A stretch of 64,000 nucleotides of DNA from JBMNGN01 sp050949865 (GTDB taxonomy: Bacteria; Bacillota; Syntrophomonadia; Syntrophomonadales; Syntrophomonadaceae): positions 248,001 through 312,000 of the forward strand of contig JBMNGN010000005.1 of assembly GCA_050949865.1 (NCBI GenBank). The letters run 5' to 3'. This document shows positions 34,960-44,316 of the stretch, piece after piece. The stretch's first letter is position 1. Every line of letters starts with the position of its first letter. The position numbers and the translations under genes are program-made. A model generated the notes under the pieces. The model saw nothing but the letters and a program-made list of their open reading frames with translations. It ran no database searches and had not been told where the DNA came from.

Positions 34960-36144
34960 TCAATCAGTTTTTCGACTGATCTCCTCTAAACTCAGATAAC
35001 AGGCCGGATCCTCAGCCCATATATCGCCATTAACCGCTCTGGCCCTTATTCTGCATCCACAACACAAGAAATTGTAGGCACAATTAGCACATTTACCTTT
35101 AATATGCTTATGCTTTTCCCTCAATTTTACCATCAGGGCGTCCTGAGAATTCCATATCTGGCTAAAAGGCGTTTCCCGAATATTTCCCACCGTATAGTCC
35201 TGCCAGAACTGACAGGGGTGCACATTTCCCTTAGGGTCTACATTGGCAAATTTAGTACCGGCCGAACATCCGCCATGCATTTCTAACAATTTTATAATTT
35301 CTTCCGCTCTAGAGGGTTCCTTTTCCCGCATGTAGTTTAACAATAACAGGCCATCGGCATGATTATCGGTGGTTAAAATCTCAACTTCGACCCCTTTTTC
35401 CTTTAAATCAACCGCTTTTTTACCTAAGAATTCTATTATCGCTCGCTTTTCTTTAAGGCTTGTATCCATATCTATCAGTTCCTGACCCCTACCGGAATAT
35501 ACTAAATGGTACATACAAAACCTGGGAATCTGATTCTGCTCAACAATATCAATAATCTCCGGCAAATCACCTTGGTTAAACCGGTTTACGGTAAAGCGAA
35601 TACCCGTTTTTAAACCAATATTGAGACAGTTCCTTATACCCTGAAGAGCGGCATCAAATGCTCCATCAAACCCCCGAAAAGCATCGTGGGTTTTTTTCGC
35701 TCCATCTATGCTTATCCCCACATATTGAAATCCGGCTTCTTTAATTTTGAGGGCTTTATCCTCATCAATCAGGGTCCCATTGCTGGATAATACTGGTCTT
35801 AACCCTAAATCAGCCGCCATTTTACCTAGCTCGAAGATATCCTTCCTCACCAGGGGTTCTCCACCTGAAAACAGCAACACCGGAACCTTCATAGCTGCCA
35901 AATCCTGAATAAATATCTTTGCTTCATCAGTAGTTAATTCCCCGTCATAGCTACGATCTTCAGCGTTTATATAACAATGCCTGCATTTCAGATTACAACG
36001 ATTGGTGGTATTCCACACTACCAACGGCCGATTTATTTCAGAAAACTGCAATAAATTCGGTGGTATTTTTCCCTCTTGTCCACTGTATTTAATCACTTCG
36101 GATACCGTAGCTGTATTGCAAAGCAGTTTGGTTATTCCGATCAT
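34960..36144 (-). CDS. ahbC: AhbC-like radical SAM 12,18-didecarboxysiroheme deacetylase
   Basis: AhbC removes the two acetate side chains of didecarboxysiroheme to give Fe-coproporphyrin III. The 394-aa protein begins IGITKLLCNTATVSEVIKYS, the N-terminal extension typical of AhbC/NirJ. It carries the radical SAM motif CNLKCRHC near 52 and SGGEPL. C-terminal cysteines in GGCSAG, PCQFW and GKCANCAYNFLCCGC bind a second cluster. GGGGGGA precedes ATG 36144. Confidence 0.88.
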   Translation of the reverse strand: MIGITKLLCNTATVSEVIKYSGQEGKIPPNLLQFSEINRPLVVWNTTNRCNLKCRHCYINAEDRSYDGELTTDEAKIFIQDLAAMKVPVLLFSGGEPLVRKDIFELGKMAADLGLRPVLSSNGTLIDEDKALKIKEAGFQYVGISIDGAKKTHDAFRGFDGAFDAALQGIRNCLNIGLKTGIRFTVNRFNQGDLPEIIDIVEQNQIPRFCMYHLVYSGRGQELIDMDTSLKEKRAIIEFLGKKAVDLKEKGVEVEILTTDNHADGLLLLNYMREKEPSRAEEIIKLLEMHGGCSAGTKFANVDPKGNVHPCQFWQDYTVGNIRETPFSQIWNSQDALMVKLREKHKHIKGKCANCAYNFLCCGCRIRARAVNGDIWAEDPACYLSLEEISRKTD

Positions 36145-36298
36145 CAGTATCCCCCCAACCCTTTTATTTCCCTATATATGTTAACCAGCCTCATAAATTT
36201 TTTCTACCATCAGATTATACCATCCAAATCATTAATATCTGGATTGCTCCTACTCATCTTTACTCTCATCATCTCTTTCTTCAGACTGGATAATGCTT

Positions 36299-37822
36299 CT
36301 ACTCATTTTTATTTACATCTTCTATAATGGCATCTAAAAGACCATCCAGTGTATATCGCGGAGCTATTATCCTTACCCTGAATCCGTATTCGTCAGCTGT
36401 TTTGGCAGTGACCGGGCCAATACAGGCAATCCGGTTATTCCCTAATTTAGCTACGTTCTGAACTCCAATCAAGTTTGCAAAATTTCTAACGGTTGAAGAA
36501 CTAGCAAAGGTTAAATAGTCAAACTCACCATTAAGTATACGGTCAATATTCAGCGGGTTAATCCCCGTAGCAGCAATAGCCTGATACAGGCAAACCTCGT
36601 CTACCTTAATCCCCCATTTTTTCAAGGTTTCCGGCAATACTTCCCGTGCTCCTTTAGCCCTGGGCAACAGCACCCAATCCCCCGGTCTTAACCGCTGGTG
36701 CAATGTACTAATAACCCCTTCAGCTATAAACTCATCGGGAACAATATCTACCCGTAAACCTCTCCCCTCTATTCTCCCGCGGGTTGCAGGCCCAATTGCG
36801 CAGATTTTAATCCCCGCTAAATCTCTAATATCGATTCCCCTTAACCTTAATTCTTCAAAGAAAATATCTACTCCGTTAACACTAGTAAATATTATCCATT
36901 TATATTTTTTTAGATCCCTAAGGGCATTATCTAGAGCACTTAAATCGGCCTCCTTTTTTATTTTGATGGCCGGAAATTCAATTGCTTCTCCGCCCAGATC
37001 TCTGATCTTATCCGCTAATACACTGGCCTGGGAACGAGCCCTGGTTACCACAATCCGTTTACCCCAGAGGGGTTTATCCTCCAGCCATTTAAGCTTGGCA
37101 TGCAAGCTGACAACATCGCCAATAATGGTAATCGCTGGCGGTTTGAACGAAACAGATTTAGCTTTTTGGGCAATGGTTCCCAAGGTACCGATCAATGCTT
37201 CCTGATCCGAAAATGTTCCTCTGCGGATTAGGGCTACCGGAGTATCCTTATCCCTACCATTGGCCATTAGTTGGGTACATATATATTCCAGGTTTTCGAT
37301 TCCCATTAGGAACACCAGGGTTCCAACTCCCTGGGCAATCTCATGCCATTTAATGGAGCTTTCATGTTTCCCTGGTTTTTCATGACCGGTAATAACCGCA
37401 AAACTTGAAGTTAAATCCCTATGAGTAACTGGAATGCCGGCATAAGCAGGAACAGCAATAGCAGAAGTAACACCTGGCACCACTTCGTACTTATAGCCTC
37501 TTTCTTTCAAGTACAGGGCTTCCTCACCCCCGCGGCCAAAAAGGAAAGGATCTCCCCCTTTTAGCCGGGCTACTGTCTTCCCTTCTGCAGCTTTACTTTC
37601 CAGTAATTTATTTATTTCTTCCTGGGGAAGAGCATGCTGGCCTGAGGCCTTTCCCACATAAATGAATTCAGCCTCAGGATTGGCCAGGGATAGTATTTCA
37701 CCGCTAATTAACCGATCATAAATTACCACATCACACTTTTCCAGCAGTCTCTTACCCTTCAGGGTAAGTAAACCAGGATCCCCTGGGCCTGCCCCGATAA
37801 GGTAAACCGTACCTTTTTCCAT
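36299..37822 (-). CDS. cobA-hemD: CobA-HemD fusion: uroporphyrinogen-III methyltransferase and uroporphyrinogen-III synthase
   Basis: A 507-aa fusion. Residues 1-245 are a SUMT (YLIGAGPGDPGLLTLKG, GGDPFLFGRGGEEA), which methylates uroporphyrinogen III to precorrin-2. Residues 250-507 are HemD, which cyclises hydroxymethylbilane to uroporphyrinogen III. The fusion sends flux from the common precursor towards siroheme, in keeping with the Ahb route and absence of hemE here. AGGGGA precedes the ATG. Confidence 0.95.
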   Translation of the reverse strand: MEKGTVYLIGAGPGDPGLLTLKGKRLLEKCDVVIYDRLISGEILSLANPEAEFIYVGKASGQHALPQEEINKLLESKAAEGKTVARLKGGDPFLFGRGGEEALYLKERGYKYEVVPGVTSAIAVPAYAGIPVTHRDLTSSFAVITGHEKPGKHESSIKWHEIAQGVGTLVFLMGIENLEYICTQLMANGRDKDTPVALIRRGTFSDQEALIGTLGTIAQKAKSVSFKPPAITIIGDVVSLHAKLKWLEDKPLWGKRIVVTRARSQASVLADKIRDLGGEAIEFPAIKIKKEADLSALDNALRDLKKYKWIIFTSVNGVDIFFEELRLRGIDIRDLAGIKICAIGPATRGRIEGRGLRVDIVPDEFIAEGVISTLHQRLRPGDWVLLPRAKGAREVLPETLKKWGIKVDEVCLYQAIAATGINPLNIDRILNGEFDYLTFASSSTVRNFANLIGVQNVAKLGNNRIACIGPVTAKTADEYGFRVRIIAPRYTLDGLLDAIIEDVNKNE

Positions 37823-37849
37823 TTAATCATTCCCCTGTTAAATAATGAG

Positions 37850-38764
37850 CTATTTCCTGAATTGGTTCAGAATATCATAAGCCCCCAGATTAAGCAGATC
37901 AAGAGCCAGCCGTCTTCCAGCCTCTGAGGCATCGTTTTCAGCGCTTTCCCTGGCGGACCTAAACACTGTTTTGCCATCAAGAGAGGCAACTAAGCCGCTC
38001 ACAACCAGTTTACCGGCTTTTAACTCTGCCAAACAGGCCATAGGAACCTGACAGCCGCCCTCCAGTTGGAACAAAAAAGAACGCTCTGCCTGAGCCGCTA
38101 AAAACGTGGCCTGGTTATTAATCAGGCTTAAAATGTCCCTGATATTGCTATCTGCTTCCCGTGCTTCGACTGCAATTATACCTTGTCCAGCTGCCGGCAG
38201 CATTATATCTACAGGCAGGATCTCACCAATATACCTATCCAACCTTAGCCTTTTAATTCCCGCATAGGCCAGTATTATTCCATCCAGGTTTTGTTGTTTC
38301 ATTTTATTTATCCTGGTTTCAATGTTGCCTCGAATATCCTCTATCCTGAGATCGGGTCTGGCCGCTTTTAGCTGGGCTGCCCTCCGAAGGCTGGATGTCC
38401 CAATAATGGCGCCATAGGGCAAACCGGAAAACTCATACTTTGAAATTAATGCATCCTGGGGGTTTTCCCGTTCTAAAACTGCCCCTATATAAAGGCCTTT
38501 TCCCAGTTGCGAAGGCATATCCTTTAAACTGTGTACCGCAATATCGATACCACCATTGACCAGTTCCCTTTCGAGCTCTTTGGTAAAAAGGCCCTTGTCT
38601 CCTATTTTTGATAGGGCTCTATCCAATATCCTGTCTCCGGTGGTTCTAATCACTTTAATATCTACTGTCACCTGGGGTACCGCTTTTCTTATGGCTTCTG
38701 CAACATACGCAGCCTGCCACAGCGCAAGTTTGCTACCCCTAGTTCCCAGTTTTATACTGTTCAT
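37850..38764 (-). CDS. hemC: Hydroxymethylbilane synthase (porphobilinogen deaminase)
   Basis: HemC polymerises four porphobilinogens. Family motifs include LGTRGSKLALWQA, TTGDRILDRALSKIGDKGLF and AVHSLKDMP. The dipyrromethane cofactor cysteine lies in LEGGCQVPMA near residue 235. I chose ATG 38764 (MNSIKLGTRG, 304 aa), inside the end of hemA (26-bp overlap) with GAGGAG upstream; an earlier ATG at 38797 adds an atypical leader. Confidence 0.96.
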   Translation of the reverse strand: MNSIKLGTRGSKLALWQAAYVAEAIRKAVPQVTVDIKVIRTTGDRILDRALSKIGDKGLFTKELERELVNGGIDIAVHSLKDMPSQLGKGLYIGAVLERENPQDALISKYEFSGLPYGAIIGTSSLRRAAQLKAARPDLRIEDIRGNIETRINKMKQQNLDGIILAYAGIKRLRLDRYIGEILPVDIMLPAAGQGIIAVEAREADSNIRDILSLINNQATFLAAQAERSFLFQLEGGCQVPMACLAELKAGKLVVSGLVASLDGKTVFRSARESAENDASEAGRRLALDLLNLGAYDILNQFRK

Positions 38765-40046
38765 ATTCTTGAAGCTCCTCTTTGGATTGAAGGGCAAAAA
38801 GCTTTTTAACTACCTCTGCGTACAGGTGGCCTTGATTACTGGCCGCCATTCCTTTCAGATTAACAATAGGGTAATGCAAAAGTTGGTTTACTATAGAATG
38901 AGCCATTGAACTGATGATTTTTTTGTCCCGGTCCGATATCTTTCCTAAACGGTTAAAAGCCCTTTTTAACTCATTATCCTTTATAGTCTCTCCCCTGTTT
39001 TTCAGAGAAGTGATCACCGGGACTACATAAAGAGTAGCCAGCCAGGAGTTAAATTCATTAATCTCCTCTTCGATTATTTTCTGGGCTTCCAGGGCTGCTT
39101 TTTGTCTCTCCCCATAATTTGTCTCCACTACATTCTGGAGATCGTCTATATCATAAACAAATACCCCGGGAATACTCCTTAATTCTGGCTCAATATCCCT
39201 CGGCACTGCAATATCTATCAGGATGATCTCTTTGGCATTTCTCGCTTCAAGCGGTTTACGGCAGTTGTCCTGCCTGATAACATAATGATTGGCTGCGGTA
39301 CAGCTAATAACAATATCTGCTTGTTGAAGAACATCAGCCATTTGATCAAATCGGACCGCTTTTCCATTAAAGCCTTCTGCCATACGCAGGGCCTTCTCAT
39401 AGGAACGATTGGAAACGATAACCGAGTTGACTCCATTAAGCATTAAATAACGGGTTGTCAGTTCGCTCATTTCCCCGGCGCCAACTACCATAACGGTCCT
39501 TCCCTTAAGGTCACCCAGTATTTGTCGTGCCAGCTCAACTGCTATAGAACTGACCGATAACGAATGCTTGTCAATAGTTGTTTCAGTCCTTACCCTCTTC
39601 CCTACATATATCGCCTTTTGAAACAAGGAATTCAAGACTCCATCGGAAGCCCCCGCGTTAATTGCAGATTGATACGCCTCTTTTACCTGGCTGATAATTT
39701 GGGCTTCTCCAAGAACCATAGAATCTAAACCCGAGGTAACATTAAACAAATGCCTTATGGTATCGTAACAGCTCGGCTTGTAAAGATACTTTTGCAGAAT
39801 ATCATGTTCAAACCCGGAATATTTTGCGAGAAAACCCTCCAAGGCTTTACTCCCTTTAGCAACATCCCTGGTTGTGGCATAAATCTCAGTACGATTACAG
39901 GTTGCCAGTATTACCACCCCTTCCAGGTTTTCGTTGTTCATTAAAACCTGGTAAGCGGAATCAAGATCAGAACCGCATATGGATAGTTTTTCCCGGATTT
40001 CAACTGGAGCTGTTTTGTGATTTAACCCCACCAGGAGGATATACAT
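38739..40046 (-). CDS. hemA: Glutamyl-tRNA reductase
   Basis: HemA reduces glutamyl-tRNA to glutamate-1-semialdehyde, the committed step of C5 tetrapyrrole synthesis. The catalytic Cys50 is in LATCNRTEIYA, GLDSMVLGEAQI is near 106 and the NADPH site GRTVMVVGAGEMSEL near 182. The C-terminal dimerisation domain is present (435 aa). It overlaps the preceding dehydrogenase gene by 25 bp and hemC by 26 bp, so the run is tightly coupled. Confidence 0.97.
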   Translation of the reverse strand: MYILLVGLNHKTAPVEIREKLSICGSDLDSAYQVLMNNENLEGVVILATCNRTEIYATTRDVAKGSKALEGFLAKYSGFEHDILQKYLYKPSCYDTIRHLFNVTSGLDSMVLGEAQIISQVKEAYQSAINAGASDGVLNSLFQKAIYVGKRVRTETTIDKHSLSVSSIAVELARQILGDLKGRTVMVVGAGEMSELTTRYLMLNGVNSVIVSNRSYEKALRMAEGFNGKAVRFDQMADVLQQADIVISCTAANHYVIRQDNCRKPLEARNAKEIILIDIAVPRDIEPELRSIPGVFVYDIDDLQNVVETNYGERQKAALEAQKIIEEEINEFNSWLATLYVVPVITSLKNRGETIKDNELKRAFNRLGKISDRDKKIISSMAHSIVNQLLHYPIVNLKGMAASNQGHLYAEVVKKLFALQSKEELQEYEQYKTGN

Positions 40047-40660
40047 TTCTTTATCCGCTCCCTTGCCTTATCTTTTTCCCCTGCCTTTAATAATTCCAGA
40101 GCATCTGAGTATACCATTTCTTCAAATAGCTTAGCACGTTCAGATATATTGTGTATGTTCTTTTTTACAAAATCCCGCTGCTCTCCCAGCAATTCCACTA
40201 ACTCTCCATAAGCAGGAGTAATTATCTTTTCTAACTCCTTCCTTAGTCTTTTGGCGAACATAGGACTTTTTCCCTCGGTAGAGATAGCAATTACCAACGA
40301 TTGTTGCCGCAAAATCGACGGTACAAAAAAATCGCAGCTAGGCGGATCATCTACCGCATTAACCAATATTCCGCGACTACGGCACAATTGAACCACAGAT
40401 TCGGTTATTTTCTGATCATCTGTTGCTACAAATGCCATAAAAATGTCTTTTAGATCGCTTTCCTGAAATTCTCCTTGGCGCCAGGATAAACGGTGTTCCT
40501 GGCTCCATTTATCTATGGTATCTTCTACTTGCGGGCTGACTATCCGGATATTAGCCTTGTAATCCAGCAAGGTTGCGGCTTTCCGTTCTGCAACCTTTCC
40601 CCCGCCAATAATCAAGCAGTTTTTGCCTTCCAGGTTAATGAAAATCGGGTAATAGGCCAT
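40022..40660 (-). CDS. Precorrin-2 dehydrogenase / sirohydrochlorin ferrochelatase
   Basis: A 212-aa protein of the Met8/SirC/CysG N-terminal type. It oxidises precorrin-2 to sirohydrochlorin with NAD and may insert iron. PIFINLEGKNCLIIGGGKVAERKA is the NAD-binding start, NAVDDPPSCDFFVPSIL the family core and ISTEGKSPMFAKRLRKELE the third signature. It opens the tetrapyrrole run, 44 bp after tatA's terminator region. Whether it has both activities cannot be told from sequence. Confidence 0.92.
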   Translation of the reverse strand: MAYYPIFINLEGKNCLIIGGGKVAERKAATLLDYKANIRIVSPQVEDTIDKWSQEHRLSWRQGEFQESDLKDIFMAFVATDDQKITESVVQLCRSRGILVNAVDDPPSCDFFVPSILRQQSLVIAISTEGKSPMFAKRLRKELEKIITPAYGELVELLGEQRDFVKKNIHNISERAKLFEEMVYSDALELLKAGEKDKARERIKKCISSWWG

Positions 40661-40683
40661 TTACCACTCTTCCCACCTTATAG

Positions 40684-40706
40684 AAAAAGGTCTGAATTCA
40701 GACCTT
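40684..40706 (-). terminator. Terminator after tatA
   Basis: AAGGTCTG-AATT-CAGACCTT with TTTTTCTA following on the minus strand. The hairpin overlaps the tatA stop and separates the quinone/Tat genes from the tetrapyrrole run. Confidence 0.85.
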
Positions 40707-40890
40707 ATTTCTTTTCCTCTTTTTCTTCCAGCTCTTCCGATTCTTCCTCTCTAGCTTTTCTGAAGTTCTGCAGTGCCTTACCCATCGACTGCCCTACTTG
40801 CGGGAGCTTTCCAGGTCCTACTACAATAAGAACTATTACTAGAATCAAGACTAATTCCCAAGGTCCAACGTTTCCAATTAAACCAAACAA
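40705..40890 (-). CDS. tatA: Twin-arginine translocase subunit TatA
   Basis: A 61-aa protein with one membrane helix (WELVLILVIVLIVVG), the conserved FG-type turn GPGKLPQVGQSMGKALQNF and a charged tail. It forms the Tat pore with TatC. The start is TTG 40890, behind AAGGGGG. No separate tatB is seen, as usual in Gram-positive bacteria. Placed with heme and quinone genes, it may export folded redox proteins. Confidence 0.94.
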   Translation of the reverse strand: MFGLIGNVGPWELVLILVIVLIVVGPGKLPQVGQSMGKALQNFRKAREEESEELEEKEEKK

Positions 40891-41045
40891 AAAAACAACC
40901 CCCTTATACCAAATACCGAAGCAGAAAATCTATGTTAAACAGCTTAATTCAATATTTCTACCTGCTATTATGACAAAATCCTCGAAATTTGTAAAGTTAG
41001 TGTCCCAGGCTTGTCTATATCGTATATTATTCCAGCAAAGCATCT

Positions 41046-41798
41046 TTATGCTTCTTTTGTTTTTCTTTCCCTTCCGGGACCAGAAAATTTTGACACCCAT
41101 ATACTAATCTCGTATAGCAAATAAACCGGACCAGCCATCAGAAACTGTGAAAAAGGATCCGGTCCGGGTGTCAGGGCAGCAGCAAGGATTACAATTACTA
41201 AAAGAGCATATTTCCTGTTCCTGGATAACTTGGCATAATTAATTACCCCCATTTTGGTTAAAAAGAAAACCGCTACCGGCAGTTGGAAAACTATGCCAAA
41301 GGGTAGGGTAAAGGCGGTAACAAATGATACATACTGGTCTACTTTAAACATAGTTTCCAGATTCTCACCGGCTATGAAGATGAAAAACCTTAAGACTATT
41401 TGTAGTATTCCATAATAGGCAAATATGACTCCAGCCGAAAATAAAAATATAGAGGTCGGCAACAATATATAAACGTACTTTCTTTCGTGCGGATACAAGG
41501 CTGGTTTCACAAATCTCCAGATCGCCCATGTTACAACCGGAAAGGCTAAAACAAAACCGGCGAATATGGATAGCTTCAGCTTCACAAAGAAGGCTTCAGT
41601 TACCCCAGTCACGATCAGATTCTCGTTTAACTGGGTAAGGGGGAGGATAATAAAAGCCAGGATCTGTTCATTAAAATAAAAGCAAAAGACCGAAGCAATT
41701 ATTATAGCTATTATAGCAATGATTAGCGATTTCCTTAATTCCTCAAGATGCTCAATAATAGTTTGTTTTTGCTCTTTCGTTAAATCGCTAAAAGCCAC
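41046..41798 (-). CDS. tatC: Twin-arginine translocase subunit TatC
   Basis: TatC (250 aa, six membrane helices) recognises twin-arginine signals. EHLEELRKSLI near residue 15, the conserved FxVKLKLSIFAGFVLAFPV and ALTPGPDPFSQ near 210 fit the family. I chose GTG 41798 (GVAFSDLT region) because TAGGAG is seven bases upstream; a GTG at 41825 lies inside the prenyl synthase gene without a site. Confidence 0.93.
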   Translation of the reverse strand: MAFSDLTKEQKQTIIEHLEELRKSLIIAIIAIIIASVFCFYFNEQILAFIILPLTQLNENLIVTGVTEAFFVKLKLSIFAGFVLAFPVVTWAIWRFVKPALYPHERKYVYILLPTSIFLFSAGVIFAYYGILQIVLRFFIFIAGENLETMFKVDQYVSFVTAFTLPFGIVFQLPVAVFFLTKMGVINYAKLSRNRKYALLVIVILAAALTPGPDPFSQFLMAGPVYLLYEISIWVSKFSGPGRERKTKEA

Positions 41799-41814
41799 TC
41801 CTATTCTCCTATCC

Positions 41815-42783
41815 TTAAAAATCACGCGTCAGTATTGTCTCGGTAATATCAAATAAATTCGCTATTATCTGGGAATCGGGCATCTTGTTTAACTGGGATT
41901 GAGCCTTGTTTATGAAATGCCGGGAAACCTCATAAGCATATTCAGTACCTCCAGATTCCACTATTATATCAATAATCTGCTCAGCCTTATTAATACATGA
42001 TTCCCGGCTTGACAATAACCGGGCCAGCTCTTCCCGGTTCCGGCAATATTTTAGAGCATATAGAGCAGGCAAGGTTATAACTCCCTGCTTGATATCACTG
42101 CCAACCGGTTTTCCCAATACTTTTTCATCGGCAACCAGGTCCAAAATATCATCTGTAATCTGGAAAGCCATCCCCAGGTAATAACCATACAATCTAAGGG
42201 CCTCGACCTCTCTCGGGGGCGCATTAACAACCATCGCCCCCAACTGGCAACTCACTGCAATAAGCAAGGCAGTTTTTCTTTCAATTCTCCTCAAGTAATT
42301 CTTTAAACCAAGATTGGTATTATAGCAACTGAGCATTTGCAATATCTCACCTTCGGAGATTTTGATGCTGGCATCAGCCAATACCTCTAAAATATCACTC
42401 CTTTTGTATGATGCCATCAATTTCAAAGCCCGGGCAAAAATATAATTGCCACTATAAATAGAAATACGGTTTCCATATTCTTTTTTAACCGTGCTGGTCC
42501 CGCGCCGGATATCCGAATTGTCGATAACGTCATCATGGACCAGAGTTGCCAGGTGAACCAGTTCTAAAGCCACTGCCAGGGGATATACTTCTTCCAGGTC
42601 ATCCCGGTACATTTTGGCTGTCAGTAAAGCAAATGCAGGGCGCAACCTTTTGCCCCCAGCCAGAAGCAAATGTTTCGCCGCTCTTTCAATCAAATCTAAA
42701 TTACTGTCTATATTATCGGACAGCCGGGCTTCAACCAGGGTTAATTCTTTTTCTATCGGGCTTAAATCAATTAACTGAGACAT
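41815..42783 (-). CDS. Long-chain polyprenyl diphosphate synthase (HepT-like)
   Basis: A 322-aa trans-prenyltransferase that makes the isoprenoid tail of menaquinone. Both aspartate-rich motifs are intact: DDVID with DIRRG near residue 87 and DDILDLVADE near 216. GGKRLRPAF near 45 and KTALLIA near 171 support activity. It lies with ubiX, ubiA and ubiD, and a degenerate paralogue lies at 45820-46575. Product chain length cannot be fixed. Confidence 0.9.
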   Translation of the reverse strand: MSQLIDLSPIEKELTLVEARLSDNIDSNLDLIERAAKHLLLAGGKRLRPAFALLTAKMYRDDLEEVYPLAVALELVHLATLVHDDVIDNSDIRRGTSTVKKEYGNRISIYSGNYIFARALKLMASYKRSDILEVLADASIKISEGEILQMLSCYNTNLGLKNYLRRIERKTALLIAVSCQLGAMVVNAPPREVEALRLYGYYLGMAFQITDDILDLVADEKVLGKPVGSDIKQGVITLPALYALKYCRNREELARLLSSRESCINKAEQIIDIIVESGGTEYAYEVSRHFINKAQSQLNKMPDSQIIANLFDITETILTRDF

Positions 42784-42834
42784 AACCTTCCCCTTAATTA
42801 AAATCGAAATCTATGATTTATGCCACTATAGGCA

Positions 42835-43422
42835 TTATTGAATGCTTTTGTAACGACAGTATAAATCATGGTCAATACCCATAACATCCAGCACTTTGCC
42901 CACAATGAACAACACCATATCATCAATGGTTTTAGGCTGGTGGTAAAAAGCCGGCATAGCTGGTATTATATGTACACCCATTTCCGACAGTGACAGCATA
43001 TTGCGCAAATGTATGGAGTTTAAGGGCGTTTCCCTGGGTACGAGGATTAATGGTCTTCTCTCCTTGAGCTGGACATCTGCTGCCCGGGTGATTAGATCCC
43101 TGGATATTCCATGAGCTATATTGGCAACGGTGGACATGGTACAGGGAATAACTATCATCCCGTCGGTCCGAAATGAACCACTGGCAATTGAGGCACTGAT
43201 ATCCGAATTATTATAGCAGCAAATGTTCCCTGACAAATGCTTTTTTAAGGTTTGGGCCAGGTTTTCATTCCATTCCCATATTAGCTCCTGTTTCATTACT
43301 ATACACGCCGGTTCACTCACTATCAGATGAACCTCAAACCCTCTACTTAATAGCTCTTTTGCCAGCCGTATGCCATATATAATGCCACTAGCCCCGGTAA
43401 GGGCAATAATATACTTCTTCAA
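42835..43422 (-). CDS. ubiX: UbiX family flavin prenyltransferase
   Basis: UbiX prenylates FMN to make the cofactor of UbiD decarboxylases. The 195-aa protein has the Rossmann start IIALTGASGIIYGIRLAKEL, IPCTMSTVANIAHGI near 93 and RRPLILVPRETPL near 127. The start is TTG 43422 behind AGGAGG. It lies one gene from ubiD, its expected partner. Confidence 0.93.
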   Translation of the reverse strand: MKKYIIALTGASGIIYGIRLAKELLSRGFEVHLIVSEPACIVMKQELIWEWNENLAQTLKKHLSGNICCYNNSDISASIASGSFRTDGMIVIPCTMSTVANIAHGISRDLITRAADVQLKERRPLILVPRETPLNSIHLRNMLSLSEMGVHIIPAMPAFYHQPKTIDDMVLFIVGKVLDVMGIDHDLYCRYKSIQ

Positions 43423-43452
43423 GCCGAACCTCCTGTATTCGGAATTAATAAC

Positions 43453-44316
43453 TTACTGGTTCCCCTTAAAAATATCAGCCAAAGCAGTCAGAAATACTAT
43501 CAACCCCACATAATGGTTGATCTTAAAAGATGCCTGGTTTACTCTTGAAAGGTCCCCCGGACGAACAATGTAATGTTCATAAACCAGCAGTATTGTTACA
43601 AATAGTATACCCAGATAGTATACCATTCCCAGCCCGTGGATTACCCCATTTAGTATCAAAAATACCACTACCAGCAGGTGAGAAACAGCTGAGAAAACCA
43701 GGGCTCCAACCTCACCGAAGCGGGCGGGAATAGAGTATAACCTGTTTTCCCGATCAAACTGTATGTCCTGACACGCATACATTATATCAAACCCGGCCAC
43801 CCAAAATCCTACTATAGCTGCCAAAATAAACGGCTGCCAGTCCATGGTACCTGTGACTGCAATCCAGGCACCAACCGGACCAATGCCTATAGCCCCTCCC
43901 AGAAAATAATGACACAACCAGGTAAAACGCTTGGTATAGGAATACAACCATAGAATTGCTATAGCCAGGGGAGCTAACTTAAAACACAGATCATTTAATT
44001 GAGCTGCAGAATAGGCCAATAATAGCAATAGAAAAACCGCAATTATCCATATAGGTAATATCGGCAGCCTTCCTTCCGCTAACACCCAATTAGAGGTACG
44101 GGGATTCTGTCGGTCGATTTTGCGATCAATTAGCCGGTTTAGACATAGAGCTGCGGTCCTGGCACTAATCATGGCAATGGTTATCCACAATAATTGGTGC
44201 CAAGAGGGAAGTCCCCGCGCAGCTAAAAAACATCCTAAATAAGCAAAGGGCAACCCGAATAGGGTATGCTCAAAATCAATCATTATCAGGAAATCCTTGA
44301 CTCTAGTCAATACCAT
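43453..44316 (-). CDS. ubiA: UbiA-family prenyltransferase (probably MqnP-type)
   Basis: An integral membrane enzyme of 287 aa with about eight helices that attaches a prenyl tail to an aromatic acid. The two Asp-rich motifs are NRLIDRKIDRQNPRT near residue 60 and DIQFDRENRL near 186. It overlaps ubiD by 14 bp. Together with UbiD/UbiX and without men genes here, the late futalosine menaquinone route is the likely setting, but early mqn genes are not in the window. Confidence 0.85.
   Translation of the reverse strand: MVLTRVKDFLIMIDFEHTLFGLPFAYLGCFLAARGLPSWHQLLWITIAMISARTAALCLNRLIDRKIDRQNPRTSNWVLAEGRLPILPIWIIAVFLLLLLAYSAAQLNDLCFKLAPLAIAILWLYSYTKRFTWLCHYFLGGAIGIGPVGAWIAVTGTMDWQPFILAAIVGFWVAGFDIMYACQDIQFDRENRLYSIPARFGEVGALVFSAVSHLLVVVFLILNGVIHGLGMVYYLGILFVTILLVYEHYIVRPGDLSRVNQASFKINHYVGLIVFLTALADIFKGNQ

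Noticed and set aside
40493..41107. A 204-codon plus-strand frame across the precorrin-2 dehydrogenase and Tat genes
   Set aside because: It runs antisense through the precorrin-2 dehydrogenase gene, tatA and the end of tatC, which are clearly coding; the translated product is low-complexity.
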